Part shown: positions 50,101-61,000 of the stretch, piece after piece
Layout of the letters: the number at the start of each line of letters is the position of its first letter
Numbering within the stretch: the stretch's first letter is position 1
Assembly: GCA_963662175.1 (NCBI GenBank)
Contig: OY759225.1
Location: 868,001-932,000, forward strand
Length of the DNA stretch: 64,000 bases
Direction of reading: 5' to 3'
DNA from: Aradus depressus
Taxonomy: Eukaryota; Arthropoda; Insecta; Hemiptera; Aradidae
Program-made: the position numbers and the translations under genes
The notes under the pieces: generated by a model
Database searches by the model: none
What the model saw: the letters and a program-made list of their open reading frames with translations, nothing else
What the model was told of the DNA's origin: nothing

Positions 50101-52872
50101 TTCCTCCACAGATATACTCCTACAGGGTCTATCGGACTCCCTGTTTGTCTAATATGTTCATTATTTATACTAGTTATTTACTTATTTATTTTATTCTCTT
50201 GGCAGAGTTCCTCCACAGATATACTCCTATAGGGTCTATCGGACTCCCTGTTTGTCCAATATGTTCATTATTTATACTAGTTATTTACTTATTTATTTTA
50301 TTTTCTTGGCAGAGTTCCTCCACAGATATACTCCTACAGGGTCTATCGGACTCCCTGTTTGTCCAATATGTTCATTATTTATACTAGTTATTTACTTATT
50401 TATTTTATTTTCTTGGCAGAGTTCCTCCACAGATATACTCCTACAGGGTCTATCGGACTCCCTGTTTGTCTAATATGTTCATTATTTATACTAGTTATTT
50501 ACTTATTTATTTTATTTTCTTGGCAGAGTTCCTCCACAGATATACTCCTACAGGGTCTATCGGACTCCCTGTTTGTCTAATATGTTCATTATTTATACTA
50601 GTTATTTACTTATTTATTTTATTTTCTTGGCAGAGTTCCTCCACAGATATACTCCTATAGGGTCTATCGGACTCCCTGTTTGTCTAATATGTTCATTATT
50701 TATACTAGTTATTTACTTATTTATTTTATTTTCTTGGCAGAGTTCCTCCACAGATATACTCCTATAGGGTCTATCGGACTCCCTGTTTGTCTAATATGTT
50801 CATTATTTATACTAGTTATTTACTTATTTATTTTATTTTCTTGGCAGAGTTCCTCCACAGATATACTCCTATAGGGTCTATCGGACTCCCTGTTTGTCTA
50901 ATATGTTCATTATTTATACTAGTTATTTACTTATTTATTTTATTTTCTTGGCAGAGTTCCTCCACAGATATACTCCTACAGGGTCTATCGGACTCCCTGT
51001 TTGTCTAATATGTTCATTATTTATACTAGTTATTTACTTATTTATTTTATTTTCTTGGCAGAGTTCCTCCACAGATATACTCCTATAGGGTCTATCGGAC
51101 TCCCTGTTTGTCTAATATGTTCATTATTTATACTAGTTATTTACTTATTTATTTTATTTTCTTGGCAGAGTTCCTCCACAGATATACTCCTATAGGGTCT
51201 ATCGGACTCCCTGTTTGTCTAATATGTTCATTATTTATACTAGTTATTTACTTATTTATTTTATTCTCTTGGCAGAGTTCCTCCACAGATATACTCCTAT
51301 AGGGTCTATCGGACTCCCTGTTTGTCTAATATGTTCATTATTTATACTAGTTATTTACTTATTTATTTTATTCTCTTGGCAGAGTTCCTCCACAGATATA
51401 CTCCTATAGGGTCTATCGGACTCCCTGTTTGTCTAATATGTTCATTATTTATACTAGTTATTTACTTATTTATTTTATTTTCTTGGCAGAGTTCCTCCAC
51501 AGATATACTCCTATAGGGTCTATCGGACTCCCTGTTTGTCTAATATGTTCATTATTTATACTAGTTATTTACTTATTTATTTTATTCTCTTGGCAGAGTT
51601 CCTCCACAGATATACTCCTACAGGGTCTATCGGACTCCCTGTTTGTCTAATATGTTCATTATTTATACTAGTTATTTACTTATTTATTTTATTCTCTTGG
51701 CAGAGTTCCTCCACAGATATACTCCTATAGGGTCTATCGGACTCCCTGTTTGTCCAATATGTTCATTATTTATACTAGTTATTTACTTATTTATTTTATT
51801 TTCTTGGCAGAGTTCCTCCACAGATATACTCCTACAGGGTCTATCGGACTCCCTGTTTGTCCAATATGTTCATTATTTATACTAGTTATTTACTTATTTA
51901 TTTTATTTTCTTGGCAGAGTTCCTCCACAGATATACTCCTACAGGGTCTATCGGACTCCCTGTTTGTCTAATATGTTCATTATTTATACTAGTTATTTAC
52001 TTATTTATTTTATTTTCTTGGCAGAGTTCCTCCACAGATATACTCCTACAGGGTCTATCGGACTCCCTGTTTGTCTAATATGTTCATTATTTATACTAGT
52101 TATTTACTTATTTATTTTATTTTCTTGGCAGAGTTCCTCCACAGATATACTCCTATAGGGTCTATCGGACTCCCTGTTTGTCTAATATGTTCATTATTTA
52201 TACTAGTTATTTACTTATTTATTTTATTTTCTTGGCAGAGTTCCTCCACAGATATACTCCTATAGGGTCTATCGGACTCCCTGTTTGTCTAATATGTTCA
52301 TTATTTATACTAGTTATTTACTTATTTATTTTATTTTCTTGGCAGAGTTCCTCCACAGATATACTCCTACAGGGTCTATCGGACTCCCTGTTTGTCTAAT
52401 ATGTTCATTATTTATACTAGTTATTTACTTATTTATTTTATTTTCTTGGCAGAGTTCCTCCACAGATATACTCCTATAGGGTCTATCGGACTCCCTGTTT
52501 GTCTAATATGTTCATTATTTATACTAGTTATTTACTTATTTATTTTATTTTCTTGGCAGAGTTCCTCCACAGATATACTCCTATAGGGTCTATCGGACTC
52601 CCTGTTTGTCTAATATGTTCATTATTTATACTAGTTATTTACTTATTTATTTTATTTTCTTGGCAGAGTTCCTCCACAGATATACTCCTATAGGGTCTAT
52701 CGGACTCCCTGTTTGTCTAATATGTTCATTATTTATACTAGTTATTTACTTATTTATTTTATTTTCTTGGCAGAGTTCCTCCACAGATATACTCCTACAG
52801 GGTCTATCGGACTCCCTGTTTGTCTAATATGTTCATTATTTATACTAGTTATTTACTTATTTATTTTATTTT
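35187..52872. repeat. 107-bp satellite array (about 165 units)
   Basis: The unit starts TCTTGGCAGAGTTCCTCCAC, continues AGATATACTCCTAYAGGGTC, TATCGGACTCCCTGTTTGTC, YAATATGTTCATTATTTATA and ends in TTTATTTTATTT. Spacing is exactly 107 bp (35187 to 35294 and onward). The main variant sites are CCTA(C/T)AGGG, GTC(T/C/A)AATATG and TTATT(T/C)TCTTGG. The last full start is at 52765, and the array ends where TTTTCATTGG replaces TTTTCTTGG at about 52873. It contains an assembly gap. All frames are open for 64-73 codons only because 107 is not a multiple of 3; this is not a gene. Confidence 0.98.
43470..43669. other. Assembly gap (200 N) inside the 107-bp satellite
   Basis: Exactly 200 N, a conventional placeholder length. 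The last units before it (about 43240-43469) carry many indels (AGGGG, CTAGGTTATT, TTTCATGTATT, a CCCCCC insertion), consistent with low-quality contig ends. True array length is therefore unknown. Confidence 0.97.
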
Positions 52873-53384
52873 CATTGGTTGATTTATTTATTTTTCTTTT
52901 CTATATTCCGTACGTTGTGATTTGAGGAAGGAACGTAAGAAAATTGCGAAATGTCTCCGTGAAAGTAAGACACTTTTGGAATAATTACAACTATTAAACA
53001 TGCATTATAATTTAGAATATAATTAAAAACTTTATCTATTGTATTTAATAGTATTATTTTTTTTTATACTATTTTATTTTATTTTTCACAATTATTATTA
53101 TTATTACCAGTCACCGTGTGTCCGACATTAACATCCAATAACTGTCTATGTATCTAAACTATAAGCTAAATTCATGTATATATTTTTACACCGTATCCCA
53201 TTACCATGTTATGTTTTAACAAAAAAAATATTAGTATTAACATTTTATAGGCTGTTTTAACATTTTTAAAAAACATTGCTAATTTAACAAGTGTTTTCAG
53301 AAATGTCTCTTTCGGTGTAAGACACCCTTAGAAGGGTTACCCAGATTGCCCGCGGAGGCCATGACCCAGAGATTTCCGGTGTCT
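52873..53384. other. AT-rich intergenic stretch right of the satellite
   Basis: No gene recognised. GAAATGTCTCCGTGAAAGTA at about 52947 is echoed by AGAAATGTCTCTTTCGGTGT at about 53301, perhaps two relics of one repeat. Confidence 0.5.
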
Positions 53385-53625
53385 GAGCATGAGGCTCATG
53401 GCATGCTAGCTAGTACCTGGACAGGCTCGGATCCATGAGGCTCATGGCATGCTAGCTAGTACCTGGACAGGCTCATGGCATGCTAGCTAGTACCTGGACA
53501 GGCTCGGATCCATGAGGCTCATGGCATGCTAGCTAGTACCTGGACAGGCTCATGGCATGCTAGCTAGTACCTGGACAGGCTCGGATCCATGAGGCTCATG
53601 GCATGCTAGTACCTGGACAGACTCG
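53385..53625 (+). repeat. Compound minisatellite (31-bp and 15-bp modules)
   Basis: The module GGCTCATGGCATGCTAGCTA + GTACCTGGACA repeats about six times. Copies are joined either directly or through GGCTCGGATCCATGA. Confidence 0.88.
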
Positions 53626-53999
53626 GATCTAGACCATCCTCCAGCTGACCTCGAACTCACTCTCTCTACGTATTTAAACATATGTCTCTCAGATACCTGT
53701 CGTACTTATACATGTGTTTATCCTGTGTCCTGTGATGTATAAAAAAAATACACACATTAAAATTATTAATATTAAAAAAATAATTATATTTATTTTTCTA
53801 TAAAATCCAAGAAGCAACTGAATTAGTAAATAAATAATTTGAATGCATTTTCTTTTAATACAAATGAGTACATTTTCTGACAGATTGCATAATTTCCCTC
53901 TAATTTTCTAGGAGGGAAGTGAAATTTCAGTTTTATCTACAAATTTTATTTGTAGAAAGTTTTAATTCACTCAATGATATCAAAATGAATCAGATAAAG
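53626..53999. other. Unannotated AT-rich stretch
   Basis: Nothing recognised. Confidence 0.5.
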
Positions 54000-54345
54000 T
54001 GGTAGGTAGGGTGGAAATAAAGTGTAACATGCTAGTCTACTGAGCTCAAGATCGCGGGTTCGTAACCCGGCTTAGGCCCTTAGTTTATTTTATCTGGGAA
54101 GTAAAAAATAAAATCTTAAGCACACTGTCCTTCGGATGGGACGTTAAACGATGGTCCCGAAAGTGTTCGATGACAGGTACTCCTTACAGACCCCTACCTT
54201 AGATAACTAAAACTAAGTAGGCAACATTTGGAACTGCCACAGTAGAGTCTGGCTCATTTCTACCAGAGAGACGAAATAGCGCTCTGGTAGTAGGCGATGT
54301 GACCTCGTAGTTAAAGCCCGGGCATGTGTCATAATTACTAACTAA
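54000..54345 (+). mobile_element. tRNA-derived SINE-like element (best dispersed copy in the window)
   Basis: Plus-strand order: a tRNA-like head with TGAGCTCAAGATCGCGGGTT and a pol III B-box-like GGTTCGTAACC (54057-54067), then TATTTTATCTGGGAAG, then CTGTCCTTCGGATGGGACGT and TTAAACGATGGTCCCG, then ACAGGTACTCC, and a distal part with CTCTGGTAGTAGGCGATGTG and AAAGCCCGGGCATG. The distal part is the reverse complement of the 85/91-bp array unit. The head and middle are the reverse complement of satellite A landmarks. An A box is not clear. Ends and target duplication are uncertain; an edge in TAATTACTAACTAACTAAG is possible. Confidence 0.68.
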
Positions 54346-54735
54346 CTAAGAACGTAAAGAGAAAGGTTCATGTTTAGCCTAGAGCTCTACGGAATAACCA
54401 TTCAAGGAAAGCAGAAAAAATGCACACAAAAAAAAAAAAAAAAATGATGAACAAAATGATTCTAACACATTGGTAATAATATGGTTACTTCTATCCATAT
54501 TTAATATTCATGACTGCCAAGACTCCCTTCGAATCTGAAGGGCATCCAATGAACTTTGATGTCTAACAAAATGTTTGTAAGTCATGAAGTTAACAGAGTG
54601 ACCGACTTTCGGCTGGCCACTTAATAACCAGGAGAATGTTATGAGAAACAAATCATTTTGGAAGAACGTATGCAGATTTTGCCTGTCATAAAGATGGATT
54701 TTAAGCACAATTATTTTTACTTTCTTGTACATTTG
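54346..54735. other. Unannotated stretch
   Basis: A run of about 17 A lies at 54428-54444, after CACAC. No gene recognised. Confidence 0.5.
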
Positions 54736-54905
54736 GATAATACCTATGAGGTCATATCGTCTTGTCGCTTTGGTCGACATGAGCCCAACTCCACTCTGGG
54801 AGTCCTAAATGTTGTCTGCGTAGCTTCAGTTACCTAGGGTACAGATCTTTCACGAGTACCTGACAGGCTCCGAAGATAGCCAAACCTTCCTTGCGCAGGA
54901 TGGCT
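54736..54905 (-). mobile_element. SINE-like family fragment
   Basis: GAGGTCATATCGTCTTGTCG, GACATGAGCCCAACTCCACT, CTGGGAGTCCTAAATGTTG and TTTCACGAGTACCTGACAGG follow the same order as the minus-strand reading of 54000-54345. The SINE sense is therefore the minus strand. It is truncated before the B box. Confidence 0.7.
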
Positions 54906-55210
54906 GCCTATTTTTAAATTATTTTATTTTAATACTACAATAATTAATTAACGGAGCTTTGAAATTTGAAGGCATCCCATGCTAACATTTAAGCCAGTTT
55001 TTTTTTTTTAATTTTTTAATGGATCTTCTTGAAATTATAGACATTTTAGAAACAATTTTACTCAAAAACTATTGTTTCAATTTCACCCGAAAACATTTTG
55101 TTCGATACTTTCCCCTATGACACAAGCCACCAATTTTTTTCAGGTTTTTATCACCAAAATAGTTCAAGATTGAGGAGGTTGCATACACATTCCCCCCACT
55201 CATGAATTAC
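54906..55210. other. Unannotated AT-rich stretch
   Basis: Nothing recognised apart from short A/T runs. Confidence 0.45.
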
Positions 55211-55929
55211 AGGAATAGATAATTAAAATGCACAATTTCTTTGTCAAACTTCACTATATATTCTCAAATACTCAACTAGTTTCGCCGTGTTAAGGCATTA
55301 TCAAGAGTCACTTACAAACTGACAGAATTGGTTGACAGGGTAGAGGGTACAGTTAAGGAGGGGGTTTTTAGGTAATGACGGGGAATCCCTTGTTTTTGTT
55401 ACTCTATACATTCCAATAAACAGATATTTACAAGATAATAATAAATATAAAATAAAAAGAAGAAAGAAAATGATATATATATAAAATCTAATAAAGCGAA
55501 TCTAACAGTAAAGTGTTGGTATTTATATAGGTATGACTCATGAATTATATAAATGTAATGTAATATAATATAAATGTAATGTATGTAAATGTAATCAAAT
55601 GAGTCATACCTATATAAATACCAACACTTTACTGTTAGATTCGCTTTATTAGATTTTATATATATATCATTTTCTTTCTTCTTTTTATTTTATATTTATT
55701 ATTATCTTGTAAATATCTGTTTATTGGAATGTATAGAGTAACAAAAACAAGGGATTCCCCGTCATTACCTAAAAACCCCCTCCTTAACTGTACCCTCTAC
55801 CCTGTCAACCAATTCTGTCAGTTTGTAAGTGACTCTTGATAATGCCTTAACACGGCGAAACTAGTTGAGTATTTGAGAATATATAGTGAAGTTTGACAAA
55901 GAAATTGTGCATTTTAATTATCTATTCCT
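55211..55929. repeat. Inverted repeat with about 330-bp arms
   Basis: The left arm 55211-55541 and right arm 55599-55929 appear identical in reverse complement over their whole length, around an AT-rich spacer of about 57 bp (55542-55598) made of ATAAATGTAATG-type repeats. Both arms contain CTTGATAATGCC...GGCGAAAC (plus 55835-55861, minus 55279-55305). CATGAATTAC occurs just outside the left arm and about 40 bp beyond the right arm. No coding frame. The class is unknown. Confidence 0.88.
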
Positions 55930-56089
55930 AGAATGGAGCTTCACAAAGTAAATCTGGAAACCATAAATCATGAATTACAATTATTCCTTACTGCTAATCA
56001 TTACTTTTCGTTTGATAACTCACTTGGAGTAAGCATCCGTAAGAAATAAGAGTCCACCAAATAAAGAGACTGGAGATTTAGAGAGAGAG
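55930..56089. other. Short unannotated stretch
   Basis: Nothing recognised. Confidence 0.4.
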
Positions 56090-56625
56090 CGGCAACTCGC
56101 TTGTGAGTCAGGTATAGTTTCAAATTTTGTGATCAAAAGACCCCCAAAAAGCAAAAACTGAAGATAAGAGTTTACCAAATAAAGAGAGTAAAGGTTTAGA
56201 GGGAGAGCAGAAACTTACGTGTGAGTCAGGCTGTAGACTCTGTAGCCTAATAAATCGCATTTATGTAGTGATGTCGGTAGAGAGACTTCTAACAGAGTCA
56301 ATCATTGTCAATAACAAGTAAAGGTGAAATTGTGTTATTCTTCAACAAAATAGCCAAGAAATAAATATAGAATATAGGTGGTCTTTGAGGCGACCATTTC
56401 TTATATTTTTGAAAAAACATTAATAAAGTTAATGTCGGTAGATAGGCTCCAACCAGATACCATCACAAGTAAAGGTGAAAAATATAATTTCGTTTCTTCT
56501 AATCAAAATAGTCGAAACAGAAATGTAGAATATAGGTGGATTTTGTGGCGCCGATTCCTTATATTTTATGAAAAACACCTTAATCGGTAGATAGGCTTCA
56601 ACCAGATAATATAATTTCCACTTTT
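56090..56625. repeat. Diverged relatives of the satellite A insert block
   Basis: Two clear units (about 56250-56460 and 56460-56615) read AGAATATAGGTGG, TTTTGNGGCG, CTTATATTTT, GAAAAACA, ATCGGTAGATAGGCT and CAACCAGATA. This parallels GGAATATAAGTGGGCTTTGA, CATATTTTCAAAAAAAC and GATAGATAGGCAGCATCCAG of the 1695-bp satellite A repeat. A weaker third unit precedes them, with two near-repeats of ACCAAATAAAGAGA. Confidence 0.62.
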
Positions 56626-56714
56626 GAGGGTTGCCGATCTCTGAATTTGAGGCTGACACATAAGTTTCCGCTCTTCCTCTAAATACCTACTTTTCTTCAT
56701 TTGTTGGATTCCAA

Positions 56715-56850
56715 CAATTACTGCTAGCTCATTAACAGCTGATCGAATTTTCATGAAACTTCACATGTATCATCCTTAAGGCTGGTCCAAACATGAGCTA
56801 TGTAACGTCTCAAAATTTTAAACGGGAGGGGGGTTGTGGGGGTAAAAGAT
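56715..56850 (+). repeat. Single unit related to the Helitron 145-bp repeat
   Basis: CTAGCTCATTAACAGCTGAT, TTTCATGAAACTTCACATGT, GTCTCAAAATTTTAAACGGG and AGGGGGGTTGTGGGGGTAAA match the repeat inside 25792-28296 in order. Neither a TC start nor a CTAG end with hairpin is present, so this is a fragment. Confidence 0.75.
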
Positions 56851-57795
56851 GTTAATTGACCATAAGTTTATTTTTTTCCAATAAAAACATAGTCACTAGA
56901 AAAGGTTTTAAATAACTTAGTATTTGGTCTTGGATTTACAGTCAGCAGATCAGTCACCTCACGATTTTAGTCATTTTTTCAAATGAAGTATCATTTATCA
57001 GGATGGGGGAACATGGAAAATATGTTTGGGGAAAGACGGGGAGAATGTAGAGAAGGAATAATAAATAATTTAAGATTATATTTATTTTTACAATACAATC
57101 GTTATATAAATACCTCGTGATAATGAATACTATGAACTAAATTTTAATGAATCATCAACTCCAAATCGTGAGATCATTGTTCGGGCAATCTACTGGCTAC
57201 TCAAAATAATTACAATCAATTTTCAAGAATCTGATTTTTCCGAAGTAATATTCGCAGCAATCTATTAGCCACGTTTTGTATTTGAAAAAATTCGTCAGTG
57301 AATCACCGACAATGTACTTTCCCAGAACGAATTAATCAATTAACTTTTCTGTCTATTTCCAAAACCCTTGTCGATCGTTTACGCTAATATTGACAGTTGA
57401 TTCGATAAATTCATTACATCGATATCGCTGAATTTTGAGAAGTAACACTTCCTCTTTGCGTTTTGACTTTAAATATGAAATTTCATGGTGTCCTTATGAG
57501 CTTTTGGTCACACATATAAAATTCTGTGTCGTTACATTCATTCTATCGGCAGTTATTAGAGCTTTTAAGTTAAGCCTCCCCCCCCCCCCTTTGGTCGATT
57601 TGGCTGAAAAACAATAGTCGTGACTAGAGATTTCTGAATTCGCATATAAAGATTCGTGTCTAACGGGAGTTATCGTGTTACAGTCATACACGGACAGGTT
57701 TTTTTTTTCATATTTCGAATCTAGTAGTCGGAAAACATGAAATTCCGTTGAAAACTCCGTATCGAATTTTTGACCGATTACATAACTTCCCCTAT
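56851..57795. other. Intergenic region upstream of Sirt6
   Basis: No gene recognised. A C-run lies at about 57579-57588. The Sirt6 promoter presumably lies toward the right end; I see no TATA box or initiator I would defend. Confidence 0.5.
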
Positions 57796-57863
57796 ACTAG
57801 CTGTAAATTGAAGTCACATTCATACATATTATGTATGTATGTGACTACAATTATACAGCTAGT
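57796..57863. repeat. Small inverted repeat 123 bp upstream of the Sirt6 ATG
   Basis: The left arm 57796-57826 (ACTAGCTGTAAATTGAAGTC...) pairs with the right arm 57832-57863 around a 5-nt loop, with a few mismatches. It may be a fold-back insertion or, if transcribed, a 5' UTR hairpin. Confidence 0.72.
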
Positions 57864-57986
57864 TAGTTCCTGAACTTGCCGCTGTGATTCAGTTCAATGG
57901 AAACGGGGGAGGTTATACATTCAAATGGCTTCTTATTTTTCAGAATGATATTTTTTGTATAATTTTTCATATTGTTTTTGGCCAGT

Positions 57987-58052
57987 ATGTCTTGTTCTTA
58001 TGCCGATGGATTGTCGCCGTACGAAAATAAAGGAAAACTTGGACTGAAAGAG
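57987..58052 (+). CDS. Sirt6: Sirt6 coding exon 1 (residues 1-22)
   Basis: Starts at ATG 57987 and ends ...GLGLKE-type sequence (KLGLKE), with donor GAG|GTGACT at 58053. Phase 0. Confidence 0.93.
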
Positions 58053-61000
58053 GTGACTATTAATTTTTAGTATTTCCCATTTCAAGTCGATGTTCTTTGT
58101 TTGTGAGTACAGATTTTTTTTTAATTCCTGCTAATTTCATTTTATAACCACAGTGTCTGGAGATATTTGTTGTTTTTACTATAAAAGTGTTTAGTGTTAG
58201 TTTTTATTGTTATTTATTTTTTTATAGTTGAAGTAATTACAATTAATATAGATAAGGTTCTTAGCATTATTAAATTATTCACTTCAAAATGAGCCCATAC
58301 TTAGAGCAGTACTTCTCCTAATTCTTGAGAAATTTACGATATCTATAATTAGACACAGATGGAGCAGGTCATACCGTCTGTTCAGGCTTTTATTGATTTC
58401 TGAATAAAATATTTTGTGTAGCCTCTCTATTGCCAGAAAAACTCACTTCGACAAATCATTCTAAAAATCAGACATGAGCAATCTTTTAAAATAAAAATGC
58501 AATAGTGATGATATATTTTTTTGTTTCAGGTTTTTGAATCCAAAGAGTCTGTTACTGAAAAAGTGAAAATTTTGGCAAAATGGATTTCCTCTTCGAACTG
58601 TGTCGTTGTTCACACAGGAGCTGGTATAAGCACCACTGCGGGGATTCCAGACTTCAGGTAGACTTCTGTAAATTTTAACGAAATCAACTTTCAAAATGCT
58701 CTTTTTATATGAAATATTCATGTTTAGCAATTTTAAAAACGTGACATTGTAGCCGTTCAACTATAGTTTTTCCTTGTTTGGGCCATAGTTACTTTATCCT
58801 AAGATGTAGGTACATGATTCTGAAGCTTATTACATTCTTTGTTTTTTTAAGCTAACGATCTAGGCTTCTACGGGGCTGAACAATAGCTGGTGTAGGATTT
58901 GGAAAAACAAGGAAATCTTTAATCATTAAACATTCGTAATAATTTCCACATTTACTTGTAGTCTTCTGGAAAAGGTGCTGTGTCAATAAAAAATAAGCGC
59001 ACTTTGAACATTATTTGAATGTCATTCGATGTTTAAAATTCATAAGAAGCTGAATATCTCCAAGACGGTTGACAATCGGATCATAATTTACAGGAGATTG
59101 TTTGTTGCAAATAAGATGTACAATCACCTTCCGAAGTAGAGTCATCTGTTACTGAAACACACGGAGGGATCTTCATACCTGTTTGGTAGTGACAATATTT
59201 GTCTAATAAGTAATATATGTATATACTTAAGATCTCTTTATTCCCTGTCGCATTTGTATTCGAATGCATGACATTGTATCCATTAATATTATCGTCGTAT
59301 CCTTTGCAAATGTATTATGGATTACTTTCAATGATGAGATTAGCCATACTGCTTCTGGGTTGAGTTGATTTTTGCAAATAGAAAAGCGTAGCATCCTATA
59401 CAGAGCCCGACCTTTCTCTTCATTGCAGATGTAAGCCCACATAAGTTATTCGAACAATTTAAATAATCTGCACAATTTCCTATTAAAATTATAATGAAAG
59501 TAAAGAAAACCTTTAATGTGGAATCTGATAGTTGCTTTGTGAAATGTTTTTGAAGTAAAGCTTGTATGGTATCGTGTTTCCTCGAGTTTTCTTCTTAGTT
59601 GATGAATTTGCTTATACTCGTATTAACTTCTACTGGATCATTTTTATGGAATTGCCCACATTCATTGCTCTGTCGTCTGAAAGCATTGTTCAAAACTAGA
59701 AAATTTACAATATTTTTTTTGGATATTGAGGAAAATGTGAACATATGGTTGGAAAACTTTTTCTCTCGAAAGATGGAAGCTAGGAAATTTAGAAAGAAAA
59801 ATATTTTTGTTTTAGGATTCGAAATGTCGACCAAAAATAAATAACGGCCTTTTCCTCCTCGAAACATTACATTAAGTTACCTGTTAATGAAGACCCTTGG
59901 AAAAACTCACATGAAGTGTACTTGATACACTGGGAACTCGTTTTTTTTTTTTTTTTTTTTTTGAATTCCGCAAGGAGAATACTGTCTATGAAACCCTGTT
60001 AACGAGTATTTGACGTTTGTCTGTCCAATGTTATTTATAGCTGCGAGAATTTTCCTATCTTTATCCAGGCCAGGAAAACCTAAGCTCTGTAGGTTGTCCC
60101 GGGCCAGAGAACATTCAGGGCTTCTGGGCGGGGTACCCAATGGGTGGCTCCAGTTGAAAAAGGTATAATAATGGGGGTGGCAGCTATCCACGCGGCACCA
60201 CCAAATTGAATTCGTAATAGCGACGGTTACTGGAGCATTGGTTGTCAGGTTCTGGCAGGATCCAATCCTGGCACTAGAGCTCAGTGATAGGTTTCTGGAG
60301 CATTGGTTGTCAGGTTCTGGCAGGATCCAATCCTGGCACTAGAGCTCAGTGATAGGTTTCTGGAGCATTGGTTGTCAGGTTCTGGCAGGATCCAATCCTA
60401 TCACTAGAGCTCAGTGGTAGGTTTCTGGAGCATTGGGTGTCAGGTTCTGGCAGGATCCAATCCTATCACTAGAACTCAGTGTGTGACTTCTTTGTAATAA
60501 TTTATATAATCTAATTTGTATATATTTTTAATAATTTACCTGTACTTGTTTCAGAGGTCCTAAAGGGGTATGGACATTGGAAGAACAGGGGAAGAAACCC
60601 GAGATAAGTGTCTCCTTTAATGACGCCGTCCCGACTACAACACACTTGGGGCTACTCAAACTTCTGGATACAGGTGAGTCTCTCCTCCACCCCTGTGCTC
60701 TCTCCTCCACCCCTGTGCTCCCTCCTCCACCCCGGTGCTACCTCCTCCACCCCTGTGCTCTCTCCTCCACCCCTGTGCTCCCTCCTCCACCCCTGTTCTC
60801 TCTCCTCCACCCATGTGCTCCCTCCTCCACCCCTGTGCTCTCTCCTCCACCCATGTGCTCCCTCCTCCACCCCTGTGCTCTCTCCTCCACCCCTGTGCTC
60901 CCTCCTCCACCCCTGTGCTCTCTCCTCCACCCCTGTGCTCCCTCCCACTCTTGAAAAGTATCCACCCTAAACAATATACAGTGAACTCCCTCTTGACCGG

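Larger units (their letters stand above)
58658..60554 (+). other. Sirt6 intron 2
   Basis: 1897 bp, ending CTTGTTTCAG. Contains a reverse-oriented retroposon (59941-60207) and a 65-bp minisatellite (60231-60485). I see nothing coding in 58658-59940. Confidence 0.82.

Noticed and set aside
35187..52925. More than 150 overlapping open frames of 64-171 codons with a hydrophobic MSNMFIIYTSYLLIYFIFLA start
   Set aside because: They are the same 107-bp satellite read in rotating frames; start and stop recur with the unit length. No independent evidence for translation.
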